The notes beneath the pieces are model-generated. The model saw only the letters and a list, made by a program, of their open reading frames with translations, was not told the origin of the DNA and searched no databases. Shown here piece after piece: positions 1-6,787 of a stretch of DNA of 10,161 nt; position 1 is the stretch's first letter; every line of letters starts with the position of its first letter. Source of the stretch: an uncultured Ruminococcus sp. GTDB taxonomy: Bacteria > Bacillota > Clostridia > Oscillospirales > Acutalibacteraceae. The stretch covers positions 1 through 10,161 of the forward strand of contig CACXGH010000118.1 of assembly GCA_902767175.1 (NCBI GenBank). Reading direction: 5' to 3'. The position numbers were made by a program, and so were the translations under genes.

Positions 1-1
1 A

Positions 2-75
2 GGAGCTAAAGCTCCCCGACGTCTGTTGACGGCGTCGCTCGCTCCAATCAAGCGAGCTTGTTGGAGCTTTGCTCC
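2..75. repeat. Cluster of short-loop hairpins at the left edge
   Basis: Three perfect small inverted repeats lie side by side: GGAGC-TAAA-GCTCC (2-15), GCTCGCT-N7-AGCGAGC (37-57) and GGAGC-TTT-GCTCC (63-75). Between the first two, an imperfect GACG/CGTC pairing (18-21 with 33-36) may form another. There is no U-tract after any of them, so they do not look like intrinsic terminators. I see no gene in positions 1-104. The cluster sits just beyond the terminator of the TelA operon and may continue outside the window. A similar arrangement is at the right edge. Its nature (structured RNA, dispersed repeat family, or remnant) is unknown. Confidence 0.6.
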
Positions 76-104
76 TTGTTTAATTACGGAGCATCTCTCA
101 GTAA

Positions 105-142
105 ATGCAAATAAAGCCGATGAGTGTTTACTTCATCGGCTT
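105..142 (-). terminator. Intrinsic terminator of the TelA operon
   Basis: A perfect 10-bp stem (AAGCCGATGA at 114-123 with TCATCGGCTT at 133-142) encloses a 9-nt loop. Read on the minus strand it begins 25 nt after the telA-like stop codon and is followed by a T-rich run, TATTTGCATTT. This is the expected end of the three-gene minus-strand transcript. Confidence 0.85.
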
Positions 143-167
143 ATATTTCTGAAAAATACTTTATTGA

Positions 168-1325
168 TTATGAATTGGGATTCTGTCTTGCAAGCTCGGC
201 TTCTCTTGCTTCTAACTTCTGAATACGGTTCTCGCCCTCATCAGCAAGCTTTCTGAACTCGGCAATTGTTGTTTTCATCTGCGGCAGAGCTTTTGTCTTG
301 TACTCCGTAACGGAATCAAGTGCCTCAAATGTATCTTCAAACGCACCTCTGAGAGTATCTATAGAAACGTTTGTCTCCATTGCCTGCTGCTGAATAGACG
401 CACCCTGCTCCTTGAGCATTTTTGAGGTAGCACCGATAAGCTTGTTTGTTGCTTCGTTAACGGCATTGACCTTTTCAAGTACGATCTTCTGATTGTAAAG
501 TGCGCTTGCTACCGTAACTGCTATCCTGAGAGCCGAGATAGTAACGCTTTCTGCTCTGTCAACCGCACGGATAAGCTCCTTATTGTTGCGTCGTACTATT
601 TCCATAGCAATAATGCCCTGCATATTTACAGCCTGCATCTGCTGCATATCCATAACCTTTTGTCTTAACGGGAAGAGTACCTCTTCTTCAATGAACTTAA
701 TTCTCTCCTCATCGACATTCTCGACCTTTGCCTTCTCAATTGCCGCACTGATAGCATCGTCCATCTGCATACCAAGCTCGACCTGCTGAGCAAGCTTTTT
801 TGTAAGGTCTCTGAGAGCAAGCTGCTCTACCTCAAGAGTTGTGTTGTCACGCTTAAGGACGTCCTTGCCCCTGCCGAGTGACTCTATCGTTGTTGCGATA
901 ACGCTGTCTGCTCTCTCAAACTTCGCAAAATAGTTTCTTATCGGGTTAAAGAGCTTGCCGAGTGTACCCTTTTTAGCAAAATCTATTCCCGAAGGGTCAA
1001 GATCCTTCATCTGACGCTGGAGCTGTGCAAGACCGTTTACTACCTCGCCGTTCTCTCCGCCCATTTTGCTCAGGTCTGAAAGACGGACATTGAGCAGCTC
1101 GTTCTTCTGTGTGGACTTCTGGACTGTTTCCGTACCAAAGGACTCTATAGATGATACTATCTCCCTTCTGTCACTGAGAGAATCCATATCAAAGGTAAAG
1201 AGATCCTTTGCATTGCTGTCGGCTGCCTTTTCGAGCTTTTCCTTAGTTTCCTCTGCAGGTACAAGCTCCTCCTTGACTTCTTCCGTCACCTTTTCCACAT
1301 CGGGCAGATCCATTGAAAATGCCAT
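168..1325 (-). CDS. TelA/KlaA-family protein (toxic anion resistance family)
   Basis: This 385-residue protein matches the TelA family (Pfam toxic anion resistance) in length and character. It is entirely soluble, rich in alpha-helix and charged residues, with no signal peptide or membrane segment. The family's central block is recognisable: a DPSGIDF-like stretch followed by a basic LGKLFNPIRNYF segment (about residues 110-135), then a long helical region with an ADSVI motif and a LTKKL segment. The C-terminal 60 residues are predicted coiled coil. The start is supported by AGGAGG at 1334-1339, 8 nt upstream. It is the last gene of the operon, 46 nt after the VWA gene. The tellurite-resistance name comes from plasmid relatives; in Firmicutes such as Bacillus (YaaN) the protein pairs with XpaC and its biochemical role is unsettled, with envelope or metal stress the usual suggestion. 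Family assignment is firm; function is not. Confidence 0.9.
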   Translation of the reverse strand: MAFSMDLPDVEKVTEEVKEELVPAEETKEKLEKAADSNAKDLFTFDMDSLSDRREIVSSIESFGTETVQKSTQKNELLNVRLSDLSKMGGENGEVVNGLAQLQRQMKDLDPSGIDFAKKGTLGKLFNPIRNYFAKFERADSVIATTIESLGRGKDVLKRDNTTLEVEQLALRDLTKKLAQQVELGMQMDDAISAAIEKAKVENVDEERIKFIEEEVLFPLRQKVMDMQQMQAVNMQGIIAMEIVRRNNKELIRAVDRAESVTISALRIAVTVASALYNQKIVLEKVNAVNEATNKLIGATSKMLKEQGASIQQQAMETNVSIDTLRGAFEDTFEALDSVTEYKTKALPQMKTTIAEFRKLADEGENRIQKLEAREAELARQNPNS

Positions 1326-1371
1326 AGTTATTTCCTCCTGTATTATAAATTTTGTGGCTGCAAAGCCGTTA

Positions 1372-3069
1372 TTACATTTCTGAATTGAACAGGTTCTTGA
1401 GCTGATAAACGATATCGTCGCTGTCTGCGTTTATCGTAGCAGCTTCATTTATCTCAGATACCTTTTTGAGCGCATCTATATTCGCATTGTAGCCTATCGT
1501 ATAGACAGGCACTTCGTAAGCTCTCAGTACGTCCTCTATCTCATTAAGGGAATGGCCTACATTCTGTTCGCCGTCACTAAGCAGGAAGATCATCGGCTTT
1601 GCATCAGGGTACTGCTCCTTAGCCTTGTTTATCATATCAAGAGCTACAACAACCGCATCGTTAGTTGCGGTCGCACCGTTTGCAGAGAGAGCCTGAACAG
1701 CGCCCTTGAAATAAGCCTGCTGGTTATAGTCGAACAGAGCTATCGGAAGGTCTACTGAAACATTGTTGCTGTAGGAAACAAGTCCTACATAGTTGGTTTT
1801 ATTTATATACTGCATCGAGTTGATAAGTGAAGTCTTGAGGCTGTTGAGCGGCTCACCGTTCATGCTGCCTGATGTATCGGCAACAAATACGGCCACTATC
1901 GGTCTGCCGCTGTTCTTGTTTTCCTTATAGAATTTCTGTGCACGGATAAGAACATCGCCGCCGATATCATCGGGCAGCTCGCTGACATACTTTTCATTCA
2001 TATTGAATCCGCAGGCTGCGGCTGCATTCTGCGACTCCTCGGTAAGACAATAGTCCGTGAATTTCTTTAAGGTCTCTTTCTTCTCTGCGGAAAGGTCGCC
2101 CAATGAATACATGGGACTGTCATGTCTTACACCGAAGGGCGTAAAGATATAGCTGCTCTTTAGTGTTCCGTCATTCTCATACTGCTGATACTCCATAACC
2201 ATTGAGTCAAGAGAGCCTGAATCGGCTGCTTTTCTCATCTGCAGAGTATTGTATGAAACAAACGGAACGTTCTCCTGGAATTTTCTGAAGCCCTCTGCTG
2301 CGGTACTGCTGAGGATATCCGATGAATCATAGGTATACAGAGTATTTATAAGGAAATTAAGACCTGTGGAGCTTACGAACGGGTTGGTATAGCCCATTGT
2401 AAGATTTCCCGAAGCAGTAGCCTCCGATATGGTTTTCATATTAACAGATCCGTATTTGCTTATCATATCGTCATATTTATCCTTTGAAAGAAGTATTCCT
2501 GCAACATTGCCGCACAGCTTCTTTTCGATAAGCTCGGTCTTTACTCCGCTCGCCCTGAGCATACTTCCCCAGAACGTATTTGACGGAGAAATAGCTTCCG
2601 GAACATATTTTCCAGACTTGATATAATCAAACGCAAGACCCGAAGATACAGAGCGCACCGAAACGGAAATGGTTCTGCCGCCGATAGTATAGCGCTCGCT
2701 GTTGAATCTTTCTGCTGTTTCGTTCAGCCAGCCGTCAGTACCCTGACCTGCCTTTTCGGGAGAGGAGAATATCTCTACGTTTATATCGCCGGTGCCTGTT
2801 ACCGACAGAGGGTAGTCCTTTATATCGGGCAGCTCATCAGCTTCGGAGAGAATATCCTCATCACTTACGGCAGCTTTTTTCGGCGTACCTTTGGTAACGC
2901 TGATATTACTCAGAAGGTCACTGAGGTTTCTTGTAGCTCTCTCTGTGTTGATCTCCTCTTCTGTTTTGCCGATATCCTTTGTCAGGGTTATTCCGAGAAA
3001 TACACCTAAGAATACCAATACGGCTATTGCTGCAAAAACAGCAATTTTTGCTCCTCTTGAAAGTCTCAT
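1372..3069 (-). CDS. Membrane-anchored solute-binding-like and VWA domain protein
   Basis: The 565-residue protein starts with a basic segment (MRLSRGAK) and a hydrophobic helix at about 9-30. There is no lipobox cysteine, so an uncleaved anchor with the rest outside the cell is most likely. Residues about 95-370 resemble bacterial solute-binding proteins, including a GNLTMGYTNPFVSSTG stretch (221-236) typical of VWA-linked binding domains. Residues about 388-562 form a VWA domain with an intact metal-ion-dependent adhesion site: DTSGS at 398-402, Thr467 and Asp499 in LLSDGE. That predicts divalent-cation binding and a protein-interaction role. An AGGAG site at 3075-3079 supports the start. 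The gene lies 36 nt after the XpaC-like gene and 46 nt before the TelA gene, so all three are cotranscribed. A metal- or ligand-sensing role at the cell surface is inference; an enzyme activity is not suggested by anything visible. Confidence 0.88.
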   Translation of the reverse strand: MRLSRGAKIAVFAAIAVLVFLGVFLGITLTKDIGKTEEEINTERATRNLSDLLSNISVTKGTPKKAAVSDEDILSEADELPDIKDYPLSVTGTGDINVEIFSSPEKAGQGTDGWLNETAERFNSERYTIGGRTISVSVRSVSSGLAFDYIKSGKYVPEAISPSNTFWGSMLRASGVKTELIEKKLCGNVAGILLSKDKYDDMISKYGSVNMKTISEATASGNLTMGYTNPFVSSTGLNFLINTLYTYDSSDILSSTAAEGFRKFQENVPFVSYNTLQMRKAADSGSLDSMVMEYQQYENDGTLKSSYIFTPFGVRHDSPMYSLGDLSAEKKETLKKFTDYCLTEESQNAAAACGFNMNEKYVSELPDDIGGDVLIRAQKFYKENKNSGRPIVAVFVADTSGSMNGEPLNSLKTSLINSMQYINKTNYVGLVSYSNNVSVDLPIALFDYNQQAYFKGAVQALSANGATATNDAVVVALDMINKAKEQYPDAKPMIFLLSDGEQNVGHSLNEIEDVLRAYEVPVYTIGYNANIDALKKVSEINEAATINADSDDIVYQLKNLFNSEM

Positions 3070-3105
3070 ATTATCTCCTTCCTTTCGCTGCCCAAAAGCA
3101 GAACA

Positions 3106-3876
3106 TTATGATTTGTAATATTTTGTCTGAACAATAAGATCGTTTATCTCCTGAATTGCTGCTATGTTCTCAAGTCCCTTTTCGTCAAGATCGTCAAGCT
3201 TGGATATTTCAAGAAGAAGTGCGTCAAGCTTTGTGAGAATCGCTTCATTTGTAGAAACAAGCTCTCTTACATATGTTATATGTTCATTGTAAATTGCAAG
3301 CTGCTGATCCGCCGGCCTTGATACAGCTCCTGCACCGCTGTTTGCCTGGTGCAGTCTTGCTTTTTCAGAGAGCTTCTTATAATCCTTATAGTCGAAGATT
3401 ATCATTCTGTTGACCATTTTCTTACAGTTATTATAGAAAATAGCCTGCACAGACGTTATTGCATTGCGGAACCTCGTATAAGTTATCTCCTCAGGAACGA
3501 AGAACTGATCAAGAATACTCGATAAAGCAGTTTCCTTATCCTTCATTCTTGCTATCTGCTCACAGGCGATATTTATTTCCTCATCAAATACATGATATTC
3601 CTTCTTTGACTGCAAAGCCTGAGTATAGTCATCTGTCGTTCTCATATCCCCGTTTCTGAGGAGCTGGATCTTCGGCTCCTTTTTCTCGCTGAACAGCAAA
3701 GTATAATTTCCGTAGCCGAAAGCTATAAGGCTCATCACCACGGTTGTAACGGCAAAAGCCGCCGACAGCGCACTGCCTGTAAAGCTCAGACCGACAAGTC
3801 CCTTGGAAAACATTATTATATTCAGGAGAGCGATAGCGAGATTAAGACAAATAATCTTAAGTGCCCTGTATTTCAT
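3106..3876 (-). CDS. Two-helix membrane protein with cytoplasmic helical domain, XpaC-like
   Basis: From the chosen start (MKYRALK...) the product is 256 residues. Two hydrophobic helices lie at about 6-24 and 33-57, followed by a charged, largely helical region with coiled-coil character near the C-terminus (about 185-245). The cytoplasmic placement of that region is inferred from the even number of helices. An ATG at 3915 would add 13 residues, but the promoter's -10 box (3925-3930) puts the transcription start within a few bases of it, leaving no ribosome site. The ATG at 3876 has GGAGGA at 3887-3892. Small N-terminal membrane helices plus a helical domain next to telA is the pattern of XpaC family proteins, so I call it XpaC-like from architecture and context; I do not recognise a diagnostic motif. 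It is the first gene of the operon. The alternative is a lineage-specific hypothetical membrane protein. Confidence 0.75.
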   Translation of the reverse strand: MKYRALKIICLNLAIALLNIIMFSKGLVGLSFTGSALSAAFAVTTVVMSLIAFGYGNYTLLFSEKKEPKIQLLRNGDMRTTDDYTQALQSKKEYHVFDEEINIACEQIARMKDKETALSSILDQFFVPEEITYTRFRNAITSVQAIFYNNCKKMVNRMIIFDYKDYKKLSEKARLHQANSGAGAVSRPADQQLAIYNEHITYVRELVSTNEAILTKLDALLLEISKLDDLDEKGLENIAAIQEINDLIVQTKYYKS

Positions 3877-3924
3877 TATAACACTGTCCTCCATAAACAA
3901 AAAATCCTTAACCATACTATCGTA

Positions 3925-3953
3925 ATTTTACTATTATGCAAACATTTTGTCAA
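3925..3953 (-). promoter_or_regulatory. Sigma-A promoter of the XpaC-like/VWA/TelA operon
   Basis: On the minus strand a perfect -35 box TTGACA (3948-3953) is followed after exactly 17 nt by the -10 box TAAAAT (3925-3930). The predicted transcription start is near 3917-3919, giving a leader of about 42 nt to the start codon at 3876. This is one of the best promoter matches in the window and implies substantial basal expression unless repressed. Confidence 0.82.
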
Positions 3954-4043
3954 TAACATTAGTCTGACATAACACCCAATAAAAGTAGGAACATTTTCAA
4001 CATACAATAGCAAAAGTAAAATATGCCGGATATTTTTCGGATA

Positions 4044-4085
4044 AGTTTCACACATTATTGTGAAACTGCTGATTATGCATAATCA
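4044..4085. promoter_or_regulatory. Two adjacent perfect dyads, possible operator
   Basis: AGTTTCACA-N6-TGTGAAACT (4044-4067) is a perfect 9-bp inverted repeat, and two bases later TGATTATGCATAATCA (4070-4085) is a perfect 16-bp palindrome. They lie just past the Rnf terminator and about 90-130 bp upstream of the -35 box of the XpaC-like operon. The first has the size and spacing of a dimeric repressor site; the second could be another site or a cruciform. Neither is followed by a U-tract. A protein-binding role is inference, and no regulator gene lies in the window. Confidence 0.45.
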
Positions 4086-4089
4086 TTTC

Positions 4090-4127
4090 AAAAGAAAAAC
4101 ACGGTAAACCATACCGGAATACCGTGT
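4090..4127 (-). terminator. Intrinsic terminator of the rnf operon
   Basis: An 8-bp stem (ACACGGTA at 4099-4106 with TACCGTGT at 4120-4127) is followed on the minus strand by TTTTCTTTT. It lies 45 nt after the rnfB stop codon and separates the rnf operon from the downstream, same-strand TelA operon. Confidence 0.85.
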
Positions 4128-4134
4128 CCGAAAC

Positions 4135-4152
4135 AGGTGCGCTCACGCACCT
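4135..4152. repeat. Isolated mini-hairpin between rnfB and its terminator
   Basis: AGGTGCG-CTCA-CGCACCT is a perfect 7-bp stem with a 4-nt loop. Read on the plus strand it is followed by TGAGAATTTTTT, so it could stop plus-strand (antisense) transcription into rnfB; read on the minus strand it precedes the main terminator and could protect the 3' end of the mRNA. Its compact form resembles the hairpins at the window edges. Confidence 0.5.
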
Positions 4153-4172
4153 TGAGAATTTTTTACCCTGCC

Positions 4173-4976
4173 TTATTGAAAATTTATTGTAAGACAGCCT
4201 ACAGGACAGTTTTCCGCACAAACGGCGCCGTCACATTCCATGCACTTTGAATAATCTGTCACCGCAAGATTATCCTTTACGATAACCGCACCATTCGGAC
4301 AGGTCTTTTCGCATTTTTTGCAGCCTATACAGCCTGCCGAACAGAGCTTCCGTGTAACTGCGCCCTTGTCCTTGCTGCTGCACATCACCGTAACCCTTGC
4401 ATTTGCCGGAACAAGAGAAATTATATGATTAGGACAGGTCTTTGCGCATATTCCGCAGCCTGTACATGCACTCTTATTCACTCTTGCAACTCCGTCAATT
4501 ACCATTATCGCATGTTCGGGACATACCGCCGCACAATCTCCCAAGCCGATACAGCCGTATGTGCAGTCGCCCTTTCCTCCGTAAAGCAGCTTTGCCGCTT
4601 TACAGCTCTCCATGCCCTTATATTCGACCTTATCCTGTGTCTTTGTACAGTCACCGCTGCAGTGTACTGCAGCGGTCTGCTTCTGAGCCGCCGCAAATTC
4701 CTTGCCTAAAAGCTTGCTGAGACTTTCCGAAACACCGTCTCCTCCCGGAACACACAGGTTGATCGGCGTATCTTCATCGTCACACAGTGCCTTTGCATAT
4801 CCGTCACAGCCTGCAAAGCCGCAGGCTCCGCAGTTGGCTCCGGGCAGACATTCCCTTATCTCAGGGAATCGTTCGTCCTCCTTTACAGCCATCAGCTTAG
4901 ACGCTGTCACGAGCACGGCGGCGCATATTATGCCGATTATAACTACGGGTATCACCGCAGTAATTATCTCTTCCAT
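4173..4976 (-). CDS. rnfB: Rnf complex subunit B, polyferredoxin that accepts electrons from ferredoxin
   Basis: RnfB is the electron entry subunit of the ferredoxin:NAD+ oxidoreductase. The 267-residue protein has one N-terminal membrane helix (about 5-27), then the RnfB/ARF iron-sulfur domain with Cys43, Cys49, Cys52 and Cys57 (CLPGANCGACGFAGC). Four further ferredoxin-type cysteine sets follow: 138/142/148/152 with the wider C-x3-C-x5-C-x3-CP spacing common in clostridial RnfB, 171/174/177/181, a set within 212-226, and 245/248/253/257. Cys75 and Cys199 may also ligate. This suggests at least five [4Fe-4S] clusters, more than the three of proteobacterial RnfB. The ATG has GGAGGG 8 nt upstream. 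The gene is last in the operon, 14 nt after rnfA, and is followed by a terminator. Identity is near certain; exact cluster number is inferred from cysteine spacing. Confidence 0.97.
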   Translation of the reverse strand: MEEIITAVIPVVIIGIICAAVLVTASKLMAVKEDERFPEIRECLPGANCGACGFAGCDGYAKALCDDEDTPINLCVPGGDGVSESLSKLLGKEFAAAQKQTAAVHCSGDCTKTQDKVEYKGMESCKAAKLLYGGKGDCTYGCIGLGDCAAVCPEHAIMVIDGVARVNKSACTGCGICAKTCPNHIISLVPANARVTVMCSSKDKGAVTRKLCSAGCIGCKKCEKTCPNGAVIVKDNLAVTDYSKCMECDGAVCAENCPVGCLTINFQ

Positions 4977-4990
4977 TTTTCTGCCCTCCG

Positions 4991-5581
4991 TTAAGCAAAA
5001 AGGTTTTCGATAACACCGCCAAAGCCCATAAACGAAAGAGACGTTATGGCTGCGGCTACCAATGTAACAGGCAGTCCCCTGAAGCTTTCAGGAATATCGT
5101 TCCCCTCTATAGCAGAGCGCACACCCGAGAACATGACCATAGCTATGAGAAAGCCGAGACCGCTGCCGAGGGAATTCACCATAGCTTCAATAAAGGTATA
5201 ATTCTCACTGTTATTCAGTATCGTAACGCCTAAGACCGCACAGTTTGTGGTAATAAGGGGAAGATAAACTCCAAGTGATCTGTGCAGCGAGGGAATATAT
5301 CTTTTCAGCACAATTTCAACAAGCTGAACAAGAGCCGCTATTACAAGAATGAATACTATCGTCTGCAAATAGCCGAGGTCATGAGGATCAAGAAGATAAT
5401 GCTGTATCGGCCATGTTGCGGCAGTTGCGATGAGCATTACAAAAATTACGGCAATACTCATTCCTACGGCATTATTGAGCTTTTTCGATACACCGAGAAA
5501 GGGACAAATTCCGAGGAATTTCGACAGCACATAGTTATTTATAAACACAGCCGAAAGCAGTATTATTATAAGCTTAGTCAA
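4991..5581 (-). CDS. rnfA: Rnf complex subunit A, integral membrane protein
   Basis: RnfA is a six-helix membrane subunit that, with its inverted homologue RnfE, carries the iron-sulfur centre within the membrane. The 196-residue product has the usual family length. Cys26 in the GICPFLGVSKK motif and Cys114 in TTNCAVLG are at the positions known to ligate the [2Fe-2S] centre in the related Nqr and Rnf complexes. The reading begins at a TTG codon (5579-5581), which places MTKLIIILLSAVFINNYVLS in register with known RnfA N-termini; no in-frame ATG nearby would do so. The start overlaps the rnfE stop by 8 nt, so translation is probably coupled. It is followed by rnfB after 14 nt. Confidence 0.96.
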   Translation of the reverse strand: MTKLIIILLSAVFINNYVLSKFLGICPFLGVSKKLNNAVGMSIAVIFVMLIATAATWPIQHYLLDPHDLGYLQTIVFILVIAALVQLVEIVLKRYIPSLHRSLGVYLPLITTNCAVLGVTILNNSENYTFIEAMVNSLGSGLGFLIAMVMFSGVRSAIEGNDIPESFRGLPVTLVAAAITSLSFMGFGGVIENLFA

Positions 5582-6260
5582 CTCCCTCAGCCTCCTTTTC
5601 GTCCGAACATATTATTTTTGAGCATACCTCAGCCTGAGGACAGCCCTGACAGCCGAAGTCTGTTTTTTGGGGCTTATGCCTGCCTATTTTATTGACGACA
5701 GCAATAAGCAGACCGAACACCATAAATCCGCCGGGTGCCATAGTGAGTATAGATATCTTATTCTCTGCAAGCACAGGGATTTCAATTCCGCAGAAGGTCC
5801 CGTTTCCGAACACCTCTCTTATCGCTGCCATAAGGAACAGCGCAAGCGTAAAGCCCGTACCCATACCGAAACCATCTACAGCAGAAGCGAAGACCTTATT
5901 TTTGCTTGCAAACATCTCTGCCCTGCCAAGTATAATGCAGTTTACGACAATGAGAGGGAGATAAATACCAAGCGACTCATCAAGCGTAGGAGCGTATGCT
6001 TTAACGAGCATCTGCACTGCTGTGACAAGTCCTGCAATAAGCACGATATAGCAGGGTATTCTGACCTTATCGGGAATAACCTTTCTCAGGGCGGATATTA
6101 CGATATTGGATAATACAAGAACTATCGTTGCCGCAGCGCCCATACCGAGAGCATTTATAACGCTTGTCGAGGTAGCAAGGGTAGGACAGGTGCCGAGAAC
6201 GAGCACAAGCACGGGGTTTTCCCTGATAATGCCCTTTGTAAAGTTTCTTACCGTTCTCAC
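5574..6260 (-). CDS. rnfE: Rnf complex subunit E with a cysteine-rich C-terminal tail
   Basis: RnfE is the second of the paired membrane subunits holding the intramembrane [2Fe-2S] centre. The 228-residue product shows the expected Cys25 in LGTCPTLATSTS and Cys108 in VVNCIILGRAE, with about six membrane helices. Translation starts at GTG (6258-6260), overlapping the rnfG stop as GTGA. At about 228 residues it is longer than typical RnfE of roughly 200-210. The excess is a soluble tail after the last helix (about 193-228) containing Cys204, Cys207, Cys213 and Cys218 in a C-x2-C-x5-C-x4-C arrangement and an acidic end. After an even number of helices with N-in topology, the tail would be cytoplasmic, but topology is inferred. 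The tail could bind a metal or cluster or be structural. Identity of the core is near certain. Confidence 0.96.
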   Translation of the reverse strand: MRTVRNFTKGIIRENPVLVLVLGTCPTLATSTSVINALGMGAAATIVLVLSNIVISALRKVIPDKVRIPCYIVLIAGLVTAVQMLVKAYAPTLDESLGIYLPLIVVNCIILGRAEMFASKNKVFASAVDGFGMGTGFTLALFLMAAIREVFGNGTFCGIEIPVLAENKISILTMAPGGFMVFGLLIAVVNKIGRHKPQKTDFGCQGCPQAEVCSKIICSDEKEAEGVD

Positions 6261-6787
6261 GCCTTAGCCTCCCTTACTATATTATAAGCCTTGAATGCAG
6301 TTTCTACCGCCTTTTTAAAGGCATTCGATGAAACTGTAGCACCCGTAACGACATCTGTTTTTCTGCACTCAACGTCGTTTTTTCCTGCAAATTTATCACG
6401 GTATCCCGAGTTGTTGTCTACCACCTTTGTTCCGACACCGCTTGTTTCGGTGTGTGACAGCGTCTTTATCGCCTCAAGAGTTCCGTCGCTCTTTATGCCG
6501 CAGATAAATTTTATTGTTCCGCCGTAGCCCTTTGTTTCTATAATGAATACATAGCCCGTGCCGCCGCTGCCCCTATATGCTTCGGTAACTCCTTCGGGAA
6601 GTCCGTCAGTATCAAGGCTGCCAAAGTCCTTTGCCTCATGAAGCACCTCTGTTCTTGCCGCAGCAGCAGCCTCCTTTTCCGCCTTAATGATAATGGGCTT
6701 TGTAAGGCTGTTTACATAGGCAAGCATAGCTGTCACAACGAGGCAGATCGATGCAAGTACTATAACAGGCTTTAATATATCTTTCAT
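6257..6787 (-). CDS. rnfG: Rnf complex subunit G, covalent FMN-binding subunit
   Basis: RnfG relays electrons through a covalently bound FMN located outside the membrane. The 176-residue protein has one N-terminal membrane helix (about 7-27) and an FMN-binding domain. The attachment site is Thr151 in the TGAT motif (VVTGATVSSNAF, 147-158), and the HTETSGVGTK stretch at 112-121 is the other conserved family signature. Covalent attachment needs the flavin transferase ApbE, whose gene is not in this window. The ATG has GGAGGTG upstream and overlaps the rnfD stop by 4 nt (ATGA); its own stop overlaps the rnfE GTG start. Family length is usual. Identity is certain on motif and context. Confidence 0.96.
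   Translation of the reverse strand: MKDILKPVIVLASICLVVTAMLAYVNSLTKPIIIKAEKEAAAAARTEVLHEAKDFGSLDTDGLPEGVTEAYRGSGGTGYVFIIETKGYGGTIKFICGIKSDGTLEAIKTLSHTETSGVGTKVVDNNSGYRDKFAGKNDVECRKTDVVTGATVSSNAFKKAVETAFKAYNIVREAKA

Noticed and set aside
3877..3915. Longer N-terminus for the XpaC-like protein starting at the ATG at 3915
   Set aside because: The -10 box at 3925-3930 puts the transcription start next to this ATG, so it has no ribosome site; the ATG at 3876 has one.
4044..4067. Second terminator for the rnf operon
   Set aside because: The stem is AT-rich and not followed by a U-tract on either strand; a clear terminator is already at 4090-4127.
5282..6113. Plus-strand frames opposite rnfA and rnfE
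   Set aside because: They mirror conserved membrane genes, lack ribosome binding sites and give unfamiliar low-quality protein sequences.
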